DNA from: Fibrobacter sp. UWR3
GTDB taxonomy: Bacteria; Fibrobacterota; Fibrobacteria; Fibrobacterales; Fibrobacteraceae
Direction: 5' to 3'
Assembly (NCBI RefSeq): GCF_900143055.1
Contig: NZ_FRCW01000008.1
Span: forward strand, 62,001 to 126,000
DNA length: 64,000 bases
The translations under genes were made by a program, and so were the position numbers. Position 1 is the stretch's first letter. The number at the start of each line of letters is the position of its first letter. Positions 1 to 11,011 of this stretch are shown here, one piece after another. The notes beneath the pieces were generated by a model. It did not search any database. It was not told the DNA's origin and was given only the letters and a program-made list of their open reading frames with translations.

Positions 1-3269
<3,269 letters not shown>

Positions 3270-3416
3270 AATATTGTCCTTTTTGAAATTTTTCAAAAAA
3301 TGTAGAAAAAAAACAGGCGATTTGGCTCATTTTCCCCGCGAAAGCGTCTTATAGAATAGATAGGGCCTTCTCTATCCGCCGTTGCGGGGGCGTTCCCGCA
3401 GAAAAAGGAATATAAA

Positions 3417-4328
3417 ATGGACCGTAAACAGTTTGCTAGGTTTATCAAATTGCTCAAGGAAGCAAATGAAAGGGGCGAAGATGTAGACGCTATCATGAAG
3501 GCGTATGAGCACGAGAATGCTTACATCTACAACGATGGGGTGTTCAAGAAGATTTTCGCAAGCGAGGAGAACATCGCGCTTACCACTGACCTTGTGAACG
3601 CGAGTCTCGACCTCTTCGGGTGCGACTGCATCAGTCACCCAAGAATCGTCAACCCCTTTGTTCCGGGAGAAACGGGCAAGAGCAGCGTAGAGCCTGACAT
3701 TATGCTTGTAAACGACCGCGGCGTGGGACAACCCCGCGACCGCATCTCCATCGACGTGCAGCACAATAACAACACGCTCTACCCGGCACGCCTTGTGCTC
3801 TACGTATCCCGCATTACTAGCAACATGGTGAAGCGCGGCGCCCCTCCGTTGCTCGAAAACCTGAATGTCGTGAGTTTCCAGTTCTTTGAGGCTTTCCCGA
3901 AGTCGAAAAACTACCGGCATGTCGTGCAACTCAGCAATCAGGAGGGCATGCTATATTTCGACTTGCAGACCATGACGATTGTCGAGGTGAAGAAGTTCCT
4001 CGAACATGCCGATGCCTATGCAGGCGACAACAGTCGCCTCGCGCAATGGCTCAGGGCAATCGACACTCTCAACCGCGAGGCAGATTTCAGCGAGTTTTCG
4101 CAGGACCCCGTGTTCAGGGTATTGCAAAATGCCGTAAAAATGTGTAATTTTAGTGCGAGGTATCTTATGACTGTAGATATGAGCGACGTTGATCGGGCTA
4201 TGGAGAAGTACGAGGCCGCTTTGGAAAAATCCAAGGAAATCGCGAAGGGGTTGCTGCGCGATGGTGTGCCGCTTGATGTCATTGTGCGAAATACCAATCT
4301 CCCTGAGAAGGTTATTCTCTCGTTGTAG
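3417..4328 (+). CDS. Rpn-family PD-(D/E)XK nuclease ('transposase' family)
   Basis: A 303-residue protein of the PD-(D/E)XK family often annotated as 'Rpn recombination-promoting nuclease' or 'PDDEXK family transposase'. The nuclease core is seen as YNDGVFKKIFAS near residue 40, VEPDIMLVND near 92 and RISIDVQHNN near 112, with Gln in place of the usual Lys in the last motif. The C-terminal 60 residues are helical and charged and end ENVILSL-like (PEKVILSL), as in Fibrobacter and Bacteroides paralogs. The ATG has an AAAAAGGAA box. Such genes are widespread in multiple copies in gut bacteria; whether this one moves itself is unknown, and no terminal repeats of a transposon are seen around it. 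Confidence 0.85.
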   Translation: MDRKQFARFIKLLKEANERGEDVDAIMKAYEHENAYIYNDGVFKKIFASEENIALTTDLVNASLDLFGCDCISHPRIVNPFVPGETGKSSVEPDIMLVNDRGVGQPRDRISIDVQHNNNTLYPARLVLYVSRITSNMVKRGAPPLLENLNVVSFQFFEAFPKSKNYRHVVQLSNQEGMLYFDLQTMTIVEVKKFLEHADAYAGDNSRLAQWLRAIDTLNREADFSEFSQDPVFRVLQNAVKMCNFSARYLMTVDMSDVDRAMEKYEAALEKSKEIAKGLLRDGVPLDVIVRNTNLPEKVILSL

Positions 4329-4551
4329 TGGTCCGGTAGTCGTATAATCTCGTACCCCGCTTCGGCGGGCAAAAATCCCCGAAATTTGACGAAAATCACA
4401 TTTTTGGCAGGGAAAATATGCATGTGAAAGCATTTGTATGCGTTTTTCCTACTGATTTTGTGAAGTTGGTCAACAAAATTTTGCATTGTTTACAAACTAA
4501 TTGCAAAAAATGGCGAAATTTGTTAAATTTAAGCAAAAACGGGGGTAAAGT

Positions 4552-7500
4552 ATGCTCTTTGTAACTAAATTGAAAATTCTGACTCTTATGACCTGCCTGA
4601 TGCTTGTGGGGCAGGCGTTTGCTCTTGACTGTGCAACGGGTACGCAATGGGGTGATTTCCATACCCAAGAAATGACTAAGGATGATGAAGGCTTCTATAA
4701 TATAAGTGAGCCTGAAGAATTGGCATGGATTGCATGCAAGACAACGCATGATTCAACGAATTACAAATCTTCTCAGGTTCGGTTAACTAAAGACATTGAT
4801 TTGCAAGGGAAACTTTTTATTCCGATTTCTGCGGGAAAAGGGGATCCGAAATTTAGAGGAACTCTTGATGGTCAGGGGCATACCATTCGAGGTCTATTTA
4901 TCAAAGGTTCTGAAATTGCAAAACCTGAAGTTAATGGAATGAAAAACTATGCACAGAATATCGGATTGGTTGCTGTTCTGAGCACGGGTGGGATTATTAG
5001 AAATCTTACGCTGGATGTTTCTGATATTTACGCATCAAATTCCGCAGGGGATGAAGGTACTGTAGGAACGTCAAGTCCTATTTCTGTAGGAACTCTTGTG
5101 GGATGGATGGATGCAGGGACGATTGAAAACTGTATTGTTGAAGGTCGTATTACCACAAGTGGCGACAAAAATCGTGTTGGAGGTCTTGTAGGAAATGTGA
5201 ATAATGCAAATATCTCGAATAGCGTATGTAAAGTATCTATATCGTCGAGTGGTAATGATACTCATGTTGGCGGTGTTGTTGGTGCTCTTAGGAAGGGAGG
5301 TACGGTGAATTTAACATCTTGTGTATTTGAAGGTGATACCCTTATCAGTACTGGAGGAATGGTAGGTGGAATTGTTGGTTATTATGAAAATTCTAAGGTG
5401 AATACAGACAAAGCGTTATATTATTCTGGTAATTATCCGGGTGTAGGTAAAGGAAAATCTGTTGAGACACACAAAGAAGCAAACTTGAATTCTGAAGAAG
5501 TGGTGTGTGCTTTGAATGGGGGGAAATGGATTGTTGAAAACGAAACAGAGACCTGTTCCGGTAATACGAGTAATGTTTGGTCCGAAGGTCAGTCTAGTAT
5601 TTCCATGAATGGCTCCGACGGTTACAAGGTTTCTTTCAATGCCAACGGCGGCTCATTTGCCTCTGGAGCAAAGACTTTCAAGATTGTAGCCAATGGTGCT
5701 ACTATTACTGCTGATGAAATCACAGCACCGACGCGCACTGATATGGACCCTAACACTAATATGACAAAGAGTAAGAAATTTGCTGGCTGGGCAACAACGA
5801 CTGATGCTATTGAACCGACCGAACTGGGCGTAGCCGATGCAAATAAAACCCTATATGCTGTATGGTATGATTTCTATACGGTTACCTTTGAAATAAATTC
5901 GGTAACGCATGAAACACGTACTATTTCTGTTCCCAAGCATGGGCATGTTTCTGCAGAAGGTTTTACTCTTCCTGCGTCTTACTCGATTCCTAATCCGGAT
6001 GATGCGGAAAATCCCATAAAGTATTTCTTTACGGGATGGGCTTATGCAACTAAGTGGTTGGCTGTTAATACTGATCCCACGCCAACTGATACACTTCATC
6101 TGGCCGATATAGATGTTGTTGCTGATGTTCCTTTGTACCCGGTGTGGACCAGAGCGGAAACATTTTCTGTAGCATTTGATGCGACCTTGCATGGAAAGAC
6201 ACATGTCCGTTTTGTCAAGAAGGTAAATGACGGAGATAAGGTTGCTAAACCGGGAGAGAATGATGTTGTTGCTGATCCGGGATACAAGATTATCGGCTGG
6301 TGTACCAATGCAAATTGTACGGAAGGTAGTGTGTATAATTTTGACGCTCAGTTAAAAAGTAATCTTACTCTGTATGCTGAGTGGGATACAGTAGAGTATA
6401 AGATTTCCTATGAGATGAATGGCGGTACGAATAACGTCAGCAATCCGACTTTCTACACCGTTGAATCCGACCCCATTACTTTTGCTGAACCTACATATCC
6501 TGGTTACAAATTTATAGGATGGTTTTATGATGCAGGCTTTACTAGCCCTGCTACCGGGATTGCAAAGAATAGCACCACTGGCGAAAAGACTTTATATGCA
6601 AAATGGGAACAGATTTTTTATACGGTCGAATACCTTTCGGGTAACGAATTGTCGGCGACGATTGTGGCCGACAAGAAACCTTGGGGTGAAAGTGTAACCC
6701 TGAAGGGCGATGAAGTTGCTTTCCAGCGCGAAGGATATATTCATGACGGTTGGAGCTTGACTCCCGGCGGCACTATAGCTTATAATTTTGGCGCAACCTA
6801 TGATAAATATAAAGATCTTGTACTCTTTCCGCATTGGGTTGAAGGGGCGCCGGATGTAGTCCACAATGGTGCGGTAACCATCTATACTTATTCGGAAACT
6901 CATAAGGTAGCTGAAATCAATGGCGACTATAAGGGGCTCGATGCGTTTAGTATAGACGAAGATATTCCTGTTACATCTGTTGTTTTGAATCGTTCGTTAA
7001 CGCCGTATGTGCCTGTGACGATGACTCTCCCGTTTGACATCGCGGTTGATAATGTAGAAAATGCAAAGTTCTATGCGTTTGGTGGAATTTCCATTGATGG
7101 GAATGGTAAAAAGGCGGTGGAAGCGAATCGCGTAAAGACTGGTACTCTAGAGGCCAACACGCCGTATATCGTCATTCCCTTGGCCCAATCTATCACATTT
7201 AGTGGAGCGGTTGTTCTTCGTGAAACTGCCGAACCTGTGGTGGAACTTGGAAATTGGGAGTTCGTGGGTACATATGCTTACAAGACCGTTGCGCAGGAAA
7301 ATGTGGGCTCTATTTATGGTATTTCGGGATCTGCTGAAGGGAATATATCTCAGGGAAAATTTGTTAAATTTGCTGAAGGTTGTAATTTTGTGCCGATGCG
7401 AGCATATTTGTTAAATAAGGAAATCTCTAACAGACGTCTGGCGAAGTCGCTGTACTCTAGGCCGGCAAGTACAGAAATTGCTGAATTTGGTATCAATTGG

Positions 7501-7656
7501 AATGAAGACGATGAGGTTGAGCCTGAAGAGCAAACCACTGTTGTCCGTAAGATAATGAAGACGCCTTCTATCCTGAGAATGGACCGTGTGTTTGATTTGA
7601 AGGGACGTCTTGTCAATGAAAAGTCTAAGCCAAGAGGCGTTTATTTCAATAAGTAG
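4552..7656 (+). CDS. secreted surface protein with GLUG-like motifs and InlB B-repeats
   Basis: A 1034-residue exported protein. Residues 1-25 form a Sec signal peptide ending in QAFA. Residues about 35-300 resemble GLUG/adhesin beta-helix repeats: GTLDGQGHTIRGLFI, then VGGLVGNV, VGGVVGAL and GGIVGYY. From about residue 350 to 760 come five Listeria-Bacteroides InlB B-repeats, each ending in forms like FAGWATT...LYAVW, FIGWFYD...LYAKW. The C-terminus (VFDLKGRLVNEKSKPRGVYF) resembles a T9SS-type sorting tail. It is the first gene of a tight operon with two short peptides and a nucleotidyltransferase. Base composition is more AT-rich than the housekeeping genes. A role in adhesion or peptide display is inference. 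Confidence 0.85.
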   Translation: MLFVTKLKILTLMTCLMLVGQAFALDCATGTQWGDFHTQEMTKDDEGFYNISEPEELAWIACKTTHDSTNYKSSQVRLTKDIDLQGKLFIPISAGKGDPKFRGTLDGQGHTIRGLFIKGSEIAKPEVNGMKNYAQNIGLVAVLSTGGIIRNLTLDVSDIYASNSAGDEGTVGTSSPISVGTLVGWMDAGTIENCIVEGRITTSGDKNRVGGLVGNVNNANISNSVCKVSISSSGNDTHVGGVVGALRKGGTVNLTSCVFEGDTLISTGGMVGGIVGYYENSKVNTDKALYYSGNYPGVGKGKSVETHKEANLNSEEVVCALNGGKWIVENETETCSGNTSNVWSEGQSSISMNGSDGYKVSFNANGGSFASGAKTFKIVANGATITADEITAPTRTDMDPNTNMTKSKKFAGWATTTDAIEPTELGVADANKTLYAVWYDFYTVTFEINSVTHETRTISVPKHGHVSAEGFTLPASYSIPNPDDAENPIKYFFTGWAYATKWLAVNTDPTPTDTLHLADIDVVADVPLYPVWTRAETFSVAFDATLHGKTHVRFVKKVNDGDKVAKPGENDVVADPGYKIIGWCTNANCTEGSVYNFDAQLKSNLTLYAEWDTVEYKISYEMNGGTNNVSNPTFYTVESDPITFAEPTYPGYKFIGWFYDAGFTSPATGIAKNSTTGEKTLYAKWEQIFYTVEYLSGNELSATIVADKKPWGESVTLKGDEVAFQREGYIHDGWSLTPGGTIAYNFGATYDKYKDLVLFPHWVEGAPDVVHNGAVTIYTYSETHKVAEINGDYKGLDAFSIDEDIPVTSVVLNRSLTPYVPVTMTLPFDIAVDNVENAKFYAFGGISIDGNGKKAVEANRVKTGTLEANTPYIVIPLAQSITFSGAVVLRETAEPVVELGNWEFVGTYAYKTVAQENVGSIYGISGSAEGNISQGKFVKFAEGCNFVPMRAYLLNKEISNRRLAKSLYSRPASTEIAEFGINWNEDDEVEPEEQTTVVRKIMKTPSILRMDRVFDLKGRLVNEKSKPRGVYFNK

Positions 7657-7666
7657 GGAGTAATAG

Positions 7667-7798
7667 ATGGAAAAAGAGAAAAAAGAATACGTTGTTCCAG
7701 AAATCGAGGTTGTAAAGCTGTAACGCCAAGCAAACCTTCTGGAGGGAAGTCCAGAACCTGAACCATCTCCGGAGGTCCCTATCAATTTCAATGACTAA
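7667..7798 (+). pseudogene. short peptide gene, RiPP-precursor-like, broken by an ochre stop
   Basis: ATG at 7667 follows AGGGAG and lies 10 bases after the InlB-repeat gene. It reads MEKEKKEYVVPEIEVVKL and then hits TAA at 7721-7723. The frame continues past that stop as RQANLLEGSPEPEPSPEV and further to a second TAA at 7796-7798. The continuation aligns with the intact downstream peptide (VVNIQARGRLLGASSD), so the internal TAA most simply comes from a CAA Gln codon. Either the gene is inactivated, or only the 18-residue leader is made, or the stop is read through. It lies 1 base before the next peptide gene. Confidence 0.7.
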
Positions 7799-7799
7799 T

Positions 7800-7919
7800 A
7801 TGGAAAAAGAAAAGAAAGAGTATGTTGCTCCTAAAATGGATGTTGTAAATATCCAAGCTAGGGGCCGTTTACTCGGTGCTTCTTCTGATCCACCTATTTT
7901 TCATGGTGATGGTGGCTAG
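7800..7919 (+). CDS. 39-residue peptide, RiPP-precursor-like
   Basis: Reads MEKEKKEYVAPKMDVVNIQA and then RGRLLGASSDPPIFHGDGG. The first 16 residues are nearly identical to those of the broken peptide just upstream, which supports it as a real gene despite its size and lack of a clear ribosome site. The leader has the YxxPx(M/I) pattern known from lasso-peptide and other PqqD-type RRE-recognised leaders, and the tail is short, Gly-rich and divergent. Six bases downstream starts a nucleotidyltransferase of a family found in peptide-modification loci. No protease, cyclase or RRE protein is present, so calling it a RiPP precursor is inference. Similar small YxxP peptides of unknown role exist in Bacteroidota and Firmicutes. 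Confidence 0.6.
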   Translation: MEKEKKEYVAPKMDVVNIQARGRLLGASSDPPIFHGDGG

Positions 7920-7925
7920 TACGCC

Positions 7926-9119
7926 GTGTTGAATAAGTCACCTGGAGTTGAACGTAATCTTTTTACCCTCATTCGGCTTGCATTCGGTGCAGGCGAGGGG
8001 GAATGTGCAAATTTCAACGTAGAGACCGCTGAAGAGTGGTCTCTTTTGTATTCTCTGGCATCCAAACTTGCGGTGGTGGGCATCGCGTATGCGGGGGTCT
8101 GCAAGTTGCCGAAGGACCGGCGGCCGCCGCTGGACCTCGCTTTCCAGTGGGCGAGCGAGGCGGAGGCGATTCGCGGGCACAACCGCCTGGTGAATGACGA
8201 GGCTAGGCGGCTCACGGAGCTGTTTGCGGGCGAGGGGAGGCGGACGGCCATCCTGAAGGGGGCGGCGAATGCGCGCCTGTACCCGGACAGGTTCATGCGT
8301 CAATGCGGAGACATCGACATTTGGATTGATGGCGGGCGCGATTCTGTTATCGGCTTGCTGCGCAGGCTCGGCCTGATGGAGCCCGAACCGCAGGCGATTA
8401 CCGGCCGCAAGATGACGTACGAGGAAAAGTACGCCGAGGCGAAGCGGAAACTCAACGAGAACGTCTCGAGGCATCATGTGCACCTGGCCCACGATGCGGC
8501 TGCGGTCACGGTGGAGGCGCATTTTTTGCCTTCGTCGGGGAACCGGAACCCGTTTGCAGACAAACGACTAATGCGTTTCTTGCAATGCGAGATTTTAAAA
8601 ACGGAATTTGTACCGGAGGGTTTCTATGTCCCGTCGCTCAAGTTTGCTCTTGCGATGCAGCTGGCGCATATCCAGACGCACTTTATGGCGGGCGGCATCG
8701 GCCTGAAGCAGATAACCGACTACTACGTGCTTTTGCGGCAGGCGGGCGACAGCGACCGTCTCGAAATCGCGAAGAACCTCCGCAGGTTCGGCCTGCTGCG
8801 CGTGTCCAGTGCCCTGATGTGGTTGCTGGGGCATATTTACGGGCTCGAGCGCGAGCGTATGCTGTGCGCCCCCGATGAGCGGCTTGGCCAGCACATGCTC
8901 GAGATTGTGCTTGCCGGAGGAAACTTTGGCTTCTATTTCAAAGCGAATTACCGGAAACTACCCATGCGTTGGATTGGCAAGCGTTGGCGTGCCATCAAGT
9001 TCTGTCCGTTCTCGCCTATAGAGGTGTTCTGGTCGGAGGTCGCCTACTGGCGGACCTTTGCCCGCACGCTCCCTATCCGTATCAAACTGCGGAAGTTCTC
9101 GATTCGAGATATGTTCTAA
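7926..9119 (+). CDS. nucleotidyltransferase family protein (PF14907-like)
   Basis: A 397-residue protein of the uncharacterised nucleotidyltransferase family found in peptide natural-product and surface-polysaccharide loci. The conserved ILKGAANARLYPD lies near residue 110 and the metal-binding motif GDIDIWIDGG near 127-136 (two Asp). The C-terminal half is helical with no membrane segment. It starts at GTG 7926 (or TTG 7929), 6 bases after the peptide stop, with no separate Shine-Dalgarno, suggesting coupled translation. The gene is much more GC-rich than the InlB-repeat gene at the head of the operon. A hairpin terminator follows at once. The substrate is unknown; association with the two short peptides is the best contextual clue. 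Confidence 0.8.
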   Translation: MLNKSPGVERNLFTLIRLAFGAGEGECANFNVETAEEWSLLYSLASKLAVVGIAYAGVCKLPKDRRPPLDLAFQWASEAEAIRGHNRLVNDEARRLTELFAGEGRRTAILKGAANARLYPDRFMRQCGDIDIWIDGGRDSVIGLLRRLGLMEPEPQAITGRKMTYEEKYAEAKRKLNENVSRHHVHLAHDAAAVTVEAHFLPSSGNRNPFADKRLMRFLQCEILKTEFVPEGFYVPSLKFALAMQLAHIQTHFMAGGIGLKQITDYYVLLRQAGDSDRLEIAKNLRRFGLLRVSSALMWLLGHIYGLERERMLCAPDERLGQHMLEIVLAGGNFGFYFKANYRKLPMRWIGKRWRAIKFCPFSPIEVFWSEVAYWRTFARTLPIRIKLRKFSIRDMF

Positions 9120-9122
9120 AAA

Positions 9123-9150
9123 ATACCTCGGCAAGCGCCGGGGTATCTTT
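9123..9150 (+). terminator. intrinsic terminator after the peptide operon
   Basis: ATACC-t-CGGC, loop AAGC, GCCG-g-GGTAT followed by CTTT, four bases after the nucleotidyltransferase stop. Confidence 0.75.
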
Positions 9151-9163
9151 ACAAAAAGGAAAT

Positions 9164-9190
9164 CCCCGGTTGAGCCGGGGAGTTTTAATT
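9164..9190. terminator. second hairpin between convergent genes
   Basis: CCCCGG, loop TTGAG, CCGGGG, then AGTTTTAATTT on the plus strand; on the minus strand the stem is followed by ATTTCC. It sits between two convergent genes and may serve both. Confidence 0.65.
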
Positions 9191-9204
9191 TCGCTTACTT
9201 TAGA

Positions 9205-10833
9205 TTAGTATCTGTCTTTCAGCACCTGCGGGCATTCCACTTCAACGTAGTTGTGCTCAGGGTTGCCTGCGGCATGCAGGTATTCAACAAGGAACATGCA
9301 GCCTTGCTTGGCCTTGCTGTCGTTGCTGAACGCCTTGTTGCACTTTTCGGTAAGGCAACTGACATAGGTGCCTGCATTGTAGTTACTTTCGGTTTCACAG
9401 TCGGAGAGGAGGCCCCCGTACTGCTGGCCCTGTGCGCCCCAGCCCATGCTGGAACAGCCGTTGAATATGCCGACGCCGCCACCCGGGATCATGATATCGA
9501 ACTGGCCCTGCGACACGTCGCCACCGATATTCGTTGTCATGATGATGAGCTTTTTGCCCTTGATAGCCTTGGTGTTTGCATTTGTAGAGTTGTAGTGGCC
9601 TTCGCCGGTAAACGTGAGCTGGTAGCACTTGCCGCAGGAACCGCCGTCACTTGCCGGTACAGCGGCGAATGCGAAGCCCATGTCGGAACAGCCGTCAATG
9701 GTGAATGGAATCTGGCTTGTGCAGGCCATCATCGAACCGCCTGCGCAGACGCTCCCTGCGCCCCAGTCGGTGCTTTCGGTTGTACCCTTGTTGGTGCACT
9801 GCTTGGAATGGTAAGAGGTATTGTTTTGCACAGAGCAGTGGGGCTTGCAGCAGTCCCAGTAACGGGTGGCCCAGCCGGATCCGGTTTTGCCGCCGTTCTT
9901 GACAACGATGTTCGGGCATCCGCCGGTCAACGGCTGCTGCGAGCTGCTGGAAGACTTGGGTGCAACGCTGGAGCTAGACTTTGCACTGCTCGAGGATTTT
10001 GCAGAGGAACTAGACTTTGCGCTGCTCGAGGACTTGGGCTGGGTGGTGCTGCTCGAAGGTTGAGCCGTTCCCGCTCCCATATCCTGGCAATTTTTGTTGT
10101 TCGGGTCGTAGTAGCAGTTGATGTTGCAGGTCTTGTCGTAGGCGTACTGTTCCTGGTGGGGGCCCTTAAGGCTCTGGTAGTAGGCGACGCATGTGCCCGA
10201 CGGTGCATCGAGGCACTGGCCGTCACAATTTGTGTTGGCGGGTGTCGCGGAAGACTTCGGCTGCTCCTGCTTGGCAGAGGAGGAAGACTTCGGCTGTTCA
10301 GGAGTGGCAGACGAGGTGGGCTTTGGCTCCTCGGGGTTGGTTGTTGCGGAAGATTCCGGGATGACCGGAGTATCCGAACTGGTAATTACCGGGTCCGGGG
10401 TGACCGGATTCGGGTCTTCGACGACTTCGCCACCCGGGACCGGGTCAACGGGCTGGACGATGGGGTTGCCTGCCAGGTCCGTAATCGTGCCATCGGGGTT
10501 GATAATCGTCTGGTCCGGGGTAAGTACCGGGAGCTGCGAGAGGTCCGGGATGGTCGCAATGGGTGTGAGTGCGCCATCGTAAACGATGCCCAATGCCGGA
10601 TCGTATGTGCCGACGGGGTTGCCCGCCTTGTCTGCAACGAAGAACCCTGCTTCGGTCGGCGTGATGATGTAGGTCTGGTCGCCGTTGAAAATCCAGCTAG
10701 GGGTAGTGACAGCGGCAAACTGTTCGGCACCCTGCGGAGTGGTGGGGACAGTAATTGCTGCTTCATCGGAGCAGTTCCAGGCGATCACCAGTGCGCCTGC
10801 AACAAGTAATGGCTTAAAGAAAGGAATTTTCAT
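9205..10833 (-). CDS. GH45 endoglucanase lipoprotein
   Basis: A 542-residue endo-beta-1,4-glucanase of family 45. The lipobox VIAWNC gives Cys21. Residues 22-150 form an uncharacterised domain, then Pro/Ser/Glu linkers. Residues about 203-252 are a compact Cys-rich module (about six Cys), followed by repeated SSSSAK linkers to residue 300. The catalytic domain begins at about 305 and shows the GH45 signature TRYWDCCKPHC (T323 to C333, nucleophile Asp327) and the second acid in SQGQFDIMIPGGG (Asp446), plus HAAGNPEHNYVEVECP at the end. It acts on cellulose at the cell surface. It is monocistronic. The identity of the N-terminal domain and the Cys-rich module is unknown. Confidence 0.92.
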   Translation of the reverse strand: MKIPFFKPLLVAGALVIAWNCSDEAAITVPTTPQGAEQFAAVTTPSWIFNGDQTYIITPTEAGFFVADKAGNPVGTYDPALGIVYDGALTPIATIPDLSQLPVLTPDQTIINPDGTITDLAGNPIVQPVDPVPGGEVVEDPNPVTPDPVITSSDTPVIPESSATTNPEEPKPTSSATPEQPKSSSSAKQEQPKSSATPANTNCDGQCLDAPSGTCVAYYQSLKGPHQEQYAYDKTCNINCYYDPNNKNCQDMGAGTAQPSSSTTQPKSSSSAKSSSSAKSSSSAKSSSSVAPKSSSSSQQPLTGGCPNIVVKNGGKTGSGWATRYWDCCKPHCSVQNNTSYHSKQCTNKGTTESTDWGAGSVCAGGSMMACTSQIPFTIDGCSDMGFAFAAVPASDGGSCGKCYQLTFTGEGHYNSTNANTKAIKGKKLIIMTTNIGGDVSQGQFDIMIPGGGVGIFNGCSSMGWGAQGQQYGGLLSDCETESNYNAGTYVSCLTEKCNKAFSNDSKAKQGCMFLVEYLHAAGNPEHNYVEVECPQVLKDRY

Positions 10834-11011
10834 TTTTACCTCGTTATTGGCCCAAACATTCTCGCAAAAAATATATTTATGTTGCTCATTTAGGATGTAA
10901 AAAAAAGGTTAGGGTGACGCTTATCAAGATAAAGTGTTCTCCAAGTGTTCCTTGATTAGGTGGTGAACGCTTTTTGTAACATTTGCGGGAATTTTTGTAT
11001 CGGAAAATGGC

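Noticed and set aside
3417-4328. Active transposon around the Rpn nuclease
   Set aside because: No terminal inverted repeats or target duplication could be seen; the 'transposase' family name is historical.
7667-7919. Lasso-peptide cluster
   Set aside because: The leader motif fits loosely, but no lasso protease, RRE or asparagine-synthetase-like cyclase is present.
9058-10809. A 583-codon plus-strand frame opposite the GH45 gene
   Set aside because: Low-complexity shadow of the Ser-linker-rich endoglucanase; no start site.
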